The notes beneath the pieces were generated by a model, which did not search any database, was not told where the DNA came from, and saw only the letters and a list, made by a program, of their open reading frames with translations. 30,992 nt of DNA from an uncultured Campylobacter sp. (GTDB taxonomy: Bacteria; Campylobacterota; Campylobacteria; Campylobacterales; Campylobacteraceae). Where the stretch lies: NCBI RefSeq assembly GCF_937921625.1, contig NZ_CAKZTI010000053.1:1-30992 (forward strand), read 5' to 3'. Positions 1 to 6,691 of the stretch are shown in pieces. Numbering within the stretch: the first letter of the stretch is position 1; each line of letters starts with the position of its first letter. Position numbers and translations under genes: made by a program.

Positions 1-1020
1 TCGCGCCAGCTCTGCCAAATCCAGCTCGTCGTGCATCATTGAATTTGCACGCAGCTCGTCTAAAAAGCTTAGACTGAAATTCGAGCTAAGCCCGTCGGTA
101 GCGATGTTGTAATTAAGCCCGCTTGCGAGAAGCTTTTTAAAGCTTAGCCGCCTTTTACTAAGCAGGCGGTTGGAGCGCGCGCAGTGCGTGATCGAGTGGA
201 GCTTCGGATCAAAGATGCTAAAATCATCCACCCAAACGCAATGCGTAAAAAGCGTGCGCAGCCCGCTGAAATGCGCTACGAAGCTCTGCGGCGAGTAAAA
301 AGGCGCGGGCGCAGGATTAAATTTAGAAAGCCAGGTTTTAAGCTTACCGCTGCCCGTGCGCAGCCACTGCCGCTCGTAAGCGCTCTCCATAAAATGCGTG
401 CTTATAGCAAACCCGTTTTCGCGGGCAAGCCTGGTCGCAAACTCCGTAATCTGCGGGTGCGTCGAATACGGCGAGTGCACCGACACGGCAGGGATAAAAA
501 GCGAGCTCGCAAGCTCCTTTGCGCGCTCAAAATGCTGCTTAAATTTCAAAATATTCTCCGCCGCAGCGTCCTTGCTCGCGCCTAAAATTTCATTGAAAAA
601 CACGGTTCTAATGCCGCTTTGCGCGCAAGCTTCAGCCTCGCCGCCGAAGCTTGAAATTTCGCCGATCGTACCCACGCCGCTTCGCATCATCGCGGCGATC
701 TGCTCCAAGATCAGCCGTCCGCGCGCTGCAGCGTCCAGCTGCTGCCTTGAGGCGATGACGCTGCCTAGCCAATCCAAAAAATCGCCGTAGCGCAGCGTGC
801 CTTTGTTTGCGCTAAATTCCAAATGCACGTGCGGATTTATAAACGCAGGCATCGCTATGTCGCCGCTAAAGTCTAAAATTTCGGCTTGCGGATATTTGCG
901 CGCCGCACTCGCAAAGGCGCAGACCTCGATTATTTTCTCGTCAAAGACGATCGCGCCCTCTTTTAAAATTTTAAAATTCTCATCGCAGACAAGAACCCAC
1001 TTCGCCCTTAAAATTCTCAT
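1..1020 (-). CDS. Amidohydrolase, aminodeoxyfutalosine deaminase-like (partial, 3' end outside window)
   Basis: I translated 340 codons by hand. The frame stays open to the left edge, so the C-terminus lies outside the window. The start at 1020 is preceded by AAGGAAAACG. The protein shows an amidohydrolase fold: a short N-terminal beta part, metal-binding His64/His66 in INPHVHLEF, then STHFMES, SITHCARSN and the metal-site Asp in ATDGLSSN near the edge. This is the SsnA/TrzF-type hydrolase family. In Campylobacter the member next to aroQ is usually annotated as an aminofutalosine deaminase family hydrolase, which would place it in futalosine-route menaquinone synthesis. Campylobacter also uses the nucleosidase MTAN for that step, so the substrate is uncertain. 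It is divergent from aroQ, as I recall for Cj0066c/Cj0067. Family call is confident, substrate is not. Confidence 0.8.
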   Translation of the reverse strand, partial: MRILRAKWVLVCDENFKILKEGAIVFDEKIIEVCAFASAARKYPQAEILDFSGDIAMPAFINPHVHLEFSANKGTLRYGDFLDWLGSVIASRQQLDAAARGRLILEQIAAMMRSGVGTIGEISSFGGEAEACAQSGIRTVFFNEILGASKDAAAENILKFKQHFERAKELASSLFIPAVSVHSPYSTHPQITEFATRLARENGFAISTHFMESAYERQWLRTGSGKLKTWLSKFNPAPAPFYSPQSFVAHFSGLRTLFTHCVWVDDFSIFDPKLHSITHCARSNRLLSKRRLSFKKLLASGLNYNIATDGLSSNFSLSFLDELRANSMMHDELDLAELAR

Positions 1021-1047
1021 CGTTTTCCTTATCTAAAACAGCGCGTG

Positions 1048-1053
1048 ATTTTA
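1048..1053 (-). promoter_or_regulatory. -10 box for the amidohydrolase gene
   Basis: TAAAAT on the minus strand in the context GCTAAAATCACG, 28 nt before the start at 1020. This matches the Campylobacter sigma-70 pattern of a -10 box without a recognisable -35. Confidence 0.4.
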
Positions 1054-1154
1054 GCATAAAATTCTCTTCCGCGCTAAATTTAGAGATAAAATTTTATCGC
1101 TTGGGCTTGAGCGGGCAAATTTGGCGTCATAGTAAAAAATAAGCTCGCTTTGGT

Positions 1155-1160
1155 TATAAT
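1155..1160 (+). promoter_or_regulatory. -10 box for the aroQ operon
   Basis: TATAAT in GGTTATAATTTTCGC, 34 nt upstream of the aroQ ATG. It is a perfect -10 hexamer in an AT-rich divergent intergenic region and probably drives aroQ, the M24 peptidase, folK and the flhG-like gene. Confidence 0.6.
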
Positions 1161-1193
1161 TTTCGCTTAAATTTCAAAACTAAGGACGTAAAA

Positions 1194-1661
1194 ATGAAAA
1201 TTATGGTAATTCAAGGACCGAATATCAATATGCTCGGTATGCGCGAGCCCGCTATTTACGGGGTTATGAAGATGGAGGACATCCACAAACAGATGAAGGC
1301 GGTCGCCGATCAGAGCGGCAACGAGATCGAGTTTTTCCAGAGTAATTTCGAAGGCGAGATCGTCGATAAGATCCAAGAGTGCTTCGGCACTTGCGACGGC
1401 ATCATCATCAATCCCGCCGCCTACACGCACACTTCGCTCGCTATCCGCGATGCGCTTGCCGCAGTCAGTCTGCCCGTGATCGAGGTGCATATCTCAAACA
1501 TCGCTCGCAGGGAGGAACTTAGACAAAAAAGTCTAATAGCACCCGTGACTGCGGGTCAGATCATCGGTTTCGGTCCCGTGGGATACCATCTGGCGATGAT
1601 CGGAATGATTCAAATTTTTGAGCAGATCAAAGCTGCCAGAGCCGAACAGAAAGCCAAATAA
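1194..1661 (+). CDS. aroQ: 3-dehydroquinate dehydratase, type II
   Basis: Converts 3-dehydroquinate to 3-dehydroshikimate in the cytoplasm, the third step of the shikimate pathway. At 155 aa it has the usual length for type II dehydroquinases. The N-terminal active-site loop IQGPNINMLGMREPAIYG carries Arg17 and catalytic Tyr22. NPAAYTHTSLAIRDAL follows at about residues 73-88, with Asn73 and His79. EVHISNIARREE carries His99, and GFGPVGY lies near the C-terminus. The start has a GGACGTAAAA ribosome site and a TATAAT box 34 nt upstream. It is the first gene of a tight run; the next gene begins 2 nt after the stop. Confident. Confidence 0.95.
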   Translation: MKIMVIQGPNINMLGMREPAIYGVMKMEDIHKQMKAVADQSGNEIEFFQSNFEGEIVDKIQECFGTCDGIIINPAAYTHTSLAIRDALAAVSLPVIEVHISNIARREELRQKSLIAPVTAGQIIGFGPVGYHLAMIGMIQIFEQIKAARAEQKAK

Positions 1662-1663
1662 GT

Positions 1664-2701
1664 TTGGGATTAAATTTGAAAAATTTTATCCTAAAGGACG
1701 AAAACGCTGTTTACCACGAGTGCGGATACAGCTGCGACAACGCGATATTTCTAAGTCTTGGTGGGCGCAAATTTTTCCTCACCGATGCGCGTTATAGCAT
1801 CGAGGCGTGCGAGCTTTGCAAAGATACCGAAGTGATCGAGGTCGAGCGAAATTTGATAAAAGACGCGCGGCTGTTTTTGCGAAAGGCGGGCGTAAAGGAG
1901 CTTGGCTACAACCCGTACGATTTTAGCGCGGGCGAGTGGGAGGCGCTTAGCAAAGGGCTTGGGATAAGATTTAAGGCGCGGGCGAATTTTTCGCAAATTT
2001 CGCGCATAATTAAAACCGAAGATGAGATAAAAATTTTAAAGCAAGCGGCGCAGCTGGGCGCGGAAAGATTTGACGAATTTGCCGCGTTCGTGCGCGCCGA
2101 GGGCGAAGGCATGAGCGAAGAAGAGCTGTTTTTTAACGCCGAGCTCATCTTTAAGAAAAAAGGCGAGCTCGCGCTTAGCTTTTCGCCTATCGTCGCGATC
2201 AACGAAAACGCCGCAAAGGCGCACGCTCTGCCCGGTAAAAAACGTTTGCGACAGGGCGATTTACTCCTGCTTGACGCGGGGATTAAATTTAACCGTTACT
2301 GCTCCGATAGGACGCGCACGGCGTACTTTGACGAAAATTTTAACTTCAGCAAGGAGCAAAATTTTAAAAACGGCAAACGGCAAGAAATTTACGAGATCGT
2401 AAAAGAAGCGCAAGCTCTGGCGATCGCGGCGGTTATGCCCGGTAAAAAGGCGAGCGAGATCGATGCGGCGGCTAGGGATTTTATCGCCGCTCAGGGCTTT
2501 GGCGAAGCATTTTTTCACAGCACCGGACACGGCGTCGGAGTCGATATCCACGAGCTTCCGTTCATCTCAAAGCGCGGAGATACCGTGCTAAAAGAGGGCA
2601 TGGTCTTTAGCGTGGAACCCGGGATTTACTTGCCCGGCGAATTTGGCGTGCGCATCGAGGACGTCGTGGTCGTGCGCGAAAACGGGGCTGAAATTTTATG
2701 A
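1664..2701 (+). CDS. M24B metallopeptidase (Xaa-Pro aminopeptidase/dipeptidase type)
   Basis: Predicted cytoplasmic dinuclear-metal peptidase that removes residues next to proline. The N-terminal creatinase-like domain (about 1-115) is followed by a pita-bread catalytic domain. All five metal ligands are visible: Asp204 and Asp215 in LLLDAGIKFNRYCSDRTRT, His289 in HSTGHGVG, Glu318 in SVEPGIYLPGEFG and Glu332 in RIEDVV. His296 in DIHELPF fits the second active-site His. The 345-aa length fits short bacterial PepQ/PepP proteins. The start is uncertain: TTG at 1664 lies just after aroQ, another TTG lies at 1676, and neither has a good Shine-Dalgarno, so translation is probably coupled to aroQ. 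The stop overlaps folK as ATGA. Confidence 0.88.
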   Translation: MGLNLKNFILKDENAVYHECGYSCDNAIFLSLGGRKFFLTDARYSIEACELCKDTEVIEVERNLIKDARLFLRKAGVKELGYNPYDFSAGEWEALSKGLGIRFKARANFSQISRIIKTEDEIKILKQAAQLGAERFDEFAAFVRAEGEGMSEEELFFNAELIFKKKGELALSFSPIVAINENAAKAHALPGKKRLRQGDLLLLDAGIKFNRYCSDRTRTAYFDENFNFSKEQNFKNGKRQEIYEIVKEAQALAIAAVMPGKKASEIDAAARDFIAAQGFGEAFFHSTGHGVGVDIHELPFISKRGDTVLKEGMVFSVEPGIYLPGEFGVRIEDVVVVRENGAEIL

Positions 2702-3249
2702 GAGTAGCTCGGGTGAACATGCAACTTAAGAAAAACGAATTTTACGAGTGCGCGGACGCGCTGTGCGTCGTAAAAAGCGCCGTTTTTCCGATGAGGCGCC
2801 GCGAGCGCGGAAATTTTAAAAATTTATACCTACTTGGACTCGGCGGGAATTTAGGAGATGTCAGGCGACGCTTCGAGCGATTTTATCGCACTTTACAAAG
2901 CGATGCGCGCTTTTTCGTAGCGCAAAATTCTCCAATCTTAAAAAACAAGCCGTTCGGCTTTTTGCGACAGGAAAATTTTTTAAACGCCGTGATGCTCGTG
3001 CAAAGCTCTCTGCCACCGCTTACATTGCTTAAAATCATGCAGCGCGCGGAGCTACGATTTGGGCGTAAACGGAGCTTCAAAAACGCGCCGCGCACGCTGG
3101 ACGTGGATATTTTATATGCAAGCGCAAAGGTGCGTGCCTGCGAACGGCTCGCGCTGCCGCATCCTGGTGTTTGCGAGCGCATAAGCGTGATTTTGCCACT
3201 TGGAGAGATGAAATTTAAAAGAGGACTGATATGCAAACTAAAATCGTAA
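2698..3249 (+). CDS. folK: 2-amino-4-hydroxy-6-hydroxymethyldihydropteridine pyrophosphokinase
   Basis: Transfers pyrophosphate from ATP to 6-hydroxymethyl-dihydropterin in folate synthesis. The HPPK core runs from about residue 44. It shows GLGGNLGD (47-54), the FLNAV strand (94-98), PRTLDVDIL (131-139) with Mg-binding Asp135 and Asp137, and LPHPGVCER (153-161). About 43 residues precede the core, longer than in E. coli FolK; an internal Met8 could be an alternative start. The ATG overlaps the stop of the M24 peptidase (ATGA) and the 3' end overlaps the flhG-like start by 19 nt, so the run is translationally coupled. In C. jejuni folK also sits beside aroQ and the flhF-flhG pair. Confidence 0.93.
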   Translation: MRVARVNMQLKKNEFYECADALCVVKSAVFPMRRRERGNFKNLYLLGLGGNLGDVRRRFERFYRTLQSDARFFVAQNSPILKNKPFGFLRQENFLNAVMLVQSSLPPLTLLKIMQRAELRFGRKRSFKNAPRTLDVDILYASAKVRACERLALPHPGVCERISVILPLGEMKFKRGLICKLKS

Positions 3250-4415
3250 ATTTTTTAAGCGCCAAGGGCGGAGTCGGCAAGAGCGTGATTGCAGCAAATT
3301 TCGCCGAAATTCTAAGCGAGCAGGGCTACCGCACGGCGATCATCGAAGCTCCGAATTTAAACAATCAAGAGATCATCTTAAACGCTTTGCAAAGAAAGAG
3401 GATTTCGCTGCCAAGCGCCGTCGCGGTAAAAATTTCTCAAAATTTAACTCTCGTCTCGCCCGCGCTTGCTTCACAAAATCCCGCGTCCTCGCAAAATTCT
3501 ATCAAAAACGCAAGCTCTAGCGCGGACGATTGCGTCATGCAAAATTCTACGGATAGCGCACAAAATCGGGGAGGCGACGAAAGTGGCGGCTCGCACAATT
3601 ACGCGCAAAAACTCACGAGCTCTGATGGCAAAAACAACTCAGAAAATTCCGCCGCTGCAAATTCAATGACAAACGCTGCAAAAAATTCTACGAATTGTGC
3701 AGCCAAAAAGCCGCAAAATTGCGAAGATAGATGGAATTTTGCAGAATCAGAAAGTCTAGAAAATTTTAAAAGTGACGATTTCACCAAGCAAAATTCAATC
3801 CCTGACGAGAATTCTCAAAATTCCGCAAGTGAAGATGAAAAGAAAAATTCCGCCCGCTCATCAAATCCCGAAAAAGCCGGAAATTCCGCAAACGCAAAAG
3901 CTCACGAAAGCCCCGCTCGCTTCGCAAGCGAGCTGAAAGAGGCGGGAATCTTCGATTTTATTTTGATCGATGCGGGGCTTGAGTATCTCGGAGATTTTTT
4001 GAGCATCGGCGACGAAAATATCGTGCTGTGCGCGAACGAACCCTGCTCGATCAGCAACACCTACGCGCTTTTAAAGACGCTTGGGGCGAGCAAAAAAGAG
4101 GTTTTGTTTTTGCTAAATTTCACCGCGAGCGAGGATGATGCCGTGATGATCTACGACAATCTAAAGTCGGTCGCGCACCGCAATATAAGCGAGTTGGGCT
4201 TTAAACTGCTAGGCTTTGTGCCGTTTTGCAAACAAGTAGCCGTCTGCTCACAAAATCGCGCGCTTTTTAACTCACACTATCCGTTTTCGCCCGCTACCAT
4301 CGCGCTTAGACAGAGCGTCTCGCGATTTTTGGGCAAGCAGGGCTGCGAGCCTATCGATATGAGCGCTTACCGCGGCGTCGGCGGATTTTTACGAAAGCTT
4401 AGCAACCTAGTATGA
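3231..4415 (+). CDS. flhG: FlhG (YlxH/MinD-like) P-loop ATPase with a large Asn/Ser-rich insert
   Basis: SIMIBI-class ATPase. The N-terminus has the deviant Walker A KGGVGKS (12-18), and Walker B lies in FILIDAG (243-249). From about 240 to the C-terminus it follows FlhG closely in pattern: LIDAG, a switch region, LLNFTASEDDAVMIYDNLKS, LGFVPF and a terminal FLRKL helix. FlhG normally works with the GTPase FlhF to set flagellar number. Here flhF is missing between folK and flhG, and no flagellar gene follows. Two oddities: residues about 81-230 are a hydrophilic N/S/E/K-rich insert with no fold visible, and the Walker A' Asp-Ala-Asp is replaced by Glu39-Ala-Pro. A GAGGA site precedes the ATG, which lies inside the folK end. 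It is probably a remnant or repurposed FlhG; a generic ParA/MinD role is the alternative. Confidence 0.8.
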   Translation: MQTKIVNFLSAKGGVGKSVIAANFAEILSEQGYRTAIIEAPNLNNQEIILNALQRKRISLPSAVAVKISQNLTLVSPALASQNPASSQNSIKNASSSADDCVMQNSTDSAQNRGGDESGGSHNYAQKLTSSDGKNNSENSAAANSMTNAAKNSTNCAAKKPQNCEDRWNFAESESLENFKSDDFTKQNSIPDENSQNSASEDEKKNSARSSNPEKAGNSANAKAHESPARFASELKEAGIFDFILIDAGLEYLGDFLSIGDENIVLCANEPCSISNTYALLKTLGASKKEVLFLLNFTASEDDAVMIYDNLKSVAHRNISELGFKLLGFVPFCKQVAVCSQNRALFNSHYPFSPATIALRQSVSRFLGKQGCEPIDMSAYRGVGGFLRKLSNLV

Positions 4416-4429
4416 TTTACAATGAAATT

Positions 4430-4457
4430 TTAAAATAGCTACAATCCGCTATTTTAA
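4430..4457 (+). terminator. AT-rich hairpin after flhG-like gene
   Basis: Perfect 10-bp inverted repeat TTAAAATAGC / GCTATTTTAA with an 8-nt loop, starting 15 nt after the flhG-like stop. It could end the aroQ operon transcript. The stem is AT-rich and no clean T-run follows, so termination is tentative. The loop contains TACAAT, a possible -10 box for the next gene. Confidence 0.4.
4440..4445 (+). promoter_or_regulatory. Possible -10 box for LOG-mnmA
   Basis: TACAAT preceded by GC, 86 nt before the LOG-family ATG and located in the loop of the inverted repeat 4430-4457. The sequence is good; the distance and hairpin context make it tentative. Confidence 0.3.
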
Positions 4458-4530
4458 GGCTAAATTTAAAAATTTAATGCTAAGCTAAAAGCCAAAATTT
4501 TAAAATATATATGAAAAAGATAGATTAATC

Positions 4531-5136
4531 ATGCAGATAAAAGAAATTTTAAAAGACATCAAAATCGCCCGCGACAATCTCAAAAACGTGGGCAAAAGCG
4601 CCACGATCTTCGGCTCGGCACGCTTTAGCGAGGATAATCGCTACGTAAAAGACGCGCAAAAGCTCTGCGAGGGACTCGCTGATTTAGGATACTCGATCAT
4701 CACCGGAGGCGGTGGCGGCATTATGCAAGGCGCCAACCGAGGCGCATTTGCGAGGGCAAGGACGCACAGCGTGGGCTTTAACATCATGCTGCCGTTTGAG
4801 CAAAAAAGCAACGGCTTTTTGACGCAGGGGGCGAAATTTTCAGCATTTGCACCACGCAAAGGCGCTCTCATCGAAAACAGCGAAATTTTCGTCATCTTTC
4901 CGGGCGGATTTGGGACGCTGGATGAGTTTTTTGAAATTTTAGTGCTGGTGCAGACGGGCTTTAAGCGCGCACAGATCTATCTTTACGACGAGGAATTTTA
5001 CGCGCCTTTGATGGAGTTTTTCCGCACTTCGCTGCTAAAATCTGGCGCGATAAACGAAAGCGATCTGCAAAATTTTAAGCTCTGTGACAGCGTGGATGAA
5101 ATTTTAACGGACGTGCGACGTAAGGAGAACGAATGA
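4531..5136 (+). CDS. LOG-family protein (TIGR00730; nucleotide 5'-monophosphate phosphoribohydrolase type)
   Basis: Predicted to cleave the N-glycosidic bond of nucleoside 5'-monophosphates, as plant and bacterial Lonely Guy proteins do with cytokinin ribotides; the bacterial substrate is often unknown. The Rossmann-like core shows ITGGGGGIMQGANRGA (57-72), FAPRKGAL (106-113) with Arg109/Lys110, and the family signature PGGFGTLDE (124-132). Its 201 aa is normal for the family. The ribosome site is weak (AAGATAGATTAATC before ATG). It is followed by mnmA with an ATGA overlap, so the two are co-transcribed. A housekeeping role in nucleotide salvage is inference. Confidence 0.88.
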   Translation: MQIKEILKDIKIARDNLKNVGKSATIFGSARFSEDNRYVKDAQKLCEGLADLGYSIITGGGGGIMQGANRGAFARARTHSVGFNIMLPFEQKSNGFLTQGAKFSAFAPRKGALIENSEIFVIFPGGFGTLDEFFEILVLVQTGFKRAQIYLYDEEFYAPLMEFFRTSLLKSGAINESDLQNFKLCDSVDEILTDVRRKENE

Positions 5137-6164
5137 AAATTTTAGTCGCGATGAGCGGCGGCGTGGATAGCTCTATGTGCGCGAAGCTGCTACAAGACGC
5201 GGGCCACGAGATAGAGGGCTGCTATATGAAGCTGCACGCAAAGCCGGGCTATCACGAGGCAAACATCGCCAAAGTCCGCAAGGTGGGCGAGTTTTTAGGT
5301 ATTAAAATCCACATTTTGGATCTGCAGAAGGATTTTAATCGCGACGTTTACGAGCCCTTCGTGCAGGCCTATATCGGCGGTCTTACGCCAAATCCGTGCG
5401 CGCTGTGTAACCGCCGCATAAAGCTCGGTAAGCTCTTGGAATTTGCACGCGAGCAGGGCTTTGAGCGCCTAGCTACGGGGCATTACGTCCGTATCGAGGA
5501 CGGGCTTTTAAAAGCCGCTGTAGATCTTAGCAAAGATCAGAGCTATTTTTTAGCAAACATCGATCCTGTCGCGCTTAAATTTATGCTCTTTCCGCTTGGA
5601 GGGATGTATAAAAAGGATGTCAAAGAGGCTGCGCGCGCCTATACGGAGCTTTCACAGATCGCCTCTGCGAGCGAAAGTAGCGAGATCTGCTTTGTGGACA
5701 CCACCTACATCGACGTTTTGAACCGTCATACGGGCACCAAAATGCCTGGCATCGTGCGCGACCGCGCGGGCAACGCCATCGGCACTCACGAGGGCTATAT
5801 GCACTACACGATCGGCAAGCGCCGCGGTTTTACGGTGCACGGCGCGCATGAGCCGCACTTCGTGCTAAGCATCGACCCGCATAAAAACGAGATCGTCGTG
5901 GGCGGCAAGGAGGAGCTGGCGACCTACGAGTTCGACACCGAAAATTTTAACGCCTTTTTAAGCAGGGATGAAATTTTAAATATGGCGGGCCTCGGCGTTA
6001 AGATCCGCTACCGCAGCGCCAAACTCCCCGTTAAAATTTCGCCTCGCGAAGGGGGCGGGGTACATGCCGTGCTGTCTGCGCCCGCAGCGGGCATCGCTCC
6101 AGCACAGCTCGCGGTTTTCTACGACGAGCGCGACCGCGTAGTAGCAAGCGGATTTATAAAATAA
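5133..6164 (+). CDS. mnmA: tRNA-uridine 2-sulfurtransferase (tRNA 2-thiouridylase)
   Basis: Adds sulfur to U34 of Lys, Glu and Gln tRNAs after ATP adenylation. The PP-loop SGGVDSS lies at residues 8-14, NPCALCNRRIKLG at 87-99 holds catalytic Cys89, ATGHYVR is at 114-120, KDQSYFL at 134-140, and Cys186 in SEICFV is the second catalytic cysteine. HYTIGKRRGF precedes the C-terminal beta-barrel domain. Its 343 aa is slightly shorter than E. coli MnmA (368), as is usual in Campylobacterota. The start overlaps the LOG stop and has AGGAG upstream. From memory C. jejuni mnmA is Cj0053c, about ten genes from flhG; here only one gene separates them. Confidence 0.96.
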   Translation: MKILVAMSGGVDSSMCAKLLQDAGHEIEGCYMKLHAKPGYHEANIAKVRKVGEFLGIKIHILDLQKDFNRDVYEPFVQAYIGGLTPNPCALCNRRIKLGKLLEFAREQGFERLATGHYVRIEDGLLKAAVDLSKDQSYFLANIDPVALKFMLFPLGGMYKKDVKEAARAYTELSQIASASESSEICFVDTTYIDVLNRHTGTKMPGIVRDRAGNAIGTHEGYMHYTIGKRRGFTVHGAHEPHFVLSIDPHKNEIVVGGKEELATYEFDTENFNAFLSRDEILNMAGLGVKIRYRSAKLPVKISPREGGGVHAVLSAPAAGIAPAQLAVFYDERDRVVASGFIK

Positions 6165-6691
6165 CGTTTCTCGTATCCTATGCTCGCTTTTGGCGCCGCT
6201 TGGGGCTCGTCTGCTCGCAAAATAGCGCTTTAATCGCGCCGCTTGATCTGCACTTGCTCTGCTAAATTTTATATAGAAAAAGAAATTTGCGCTTTTGAGT
6301 CCACGATTTTAAATTTCATCTCGCAAGCTCGGCGCGCAAATTTTATGCGCGTAGCTTTACGATTGAGGCTTTTAAATTTACGCTCTGTCGCTGTGTTACC
6401 TGCACTGCTAGCGAAATTTACGAAAGTTGCGGCGCTAAAATAAAATTTACGGCGACGTCTTATCAAAGCGCGCCGTGACGCAAAAATCGCGACCGATATA
6501 AAATATTTCGCGCGTCGTCGCGACGGCGCGAAACGAAATTTGCGCGCTCCCTCTAAAGGAATTTGCGATGAAATTTCTAAACCTGCGCTAGAGCCCACGA
6601 CTACATTTAAATTTTAAAAATTTATGCCGAAATAAAATCAAATTTTAAAATTTAGCAGCGCTTTCTGCGCTCGAATTGTGCTCAAATCGCC
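6165..6691. other. Gene-free interval rich in AAATTT words
   Basis: 527 nt between the convergent mnmA and DKNYY genes. I see no reading frame with a ribosome site and no convincing terminator. The right half is full of AAATTT/GAATTT: six RAATTY words in 6541-6660. Confidence 0.5.

Noticed and set aside
184..1036. Plus-strand reading frames opposite the left-edge amidohydrolase
   Set aside because: The minus strand reads as an uninterrupted, clearly recognisable amidohydrolase. The plus frames give Arg/Ala-rich products with no ribosome sites.
6243..6598. Overlapping frames on both strands in the gap after mnmA
   Set aside because: They are Arg/Phe-rich products made by AAATTT-rich noncoding DNA, with no ribosome site and no recognisable domain.
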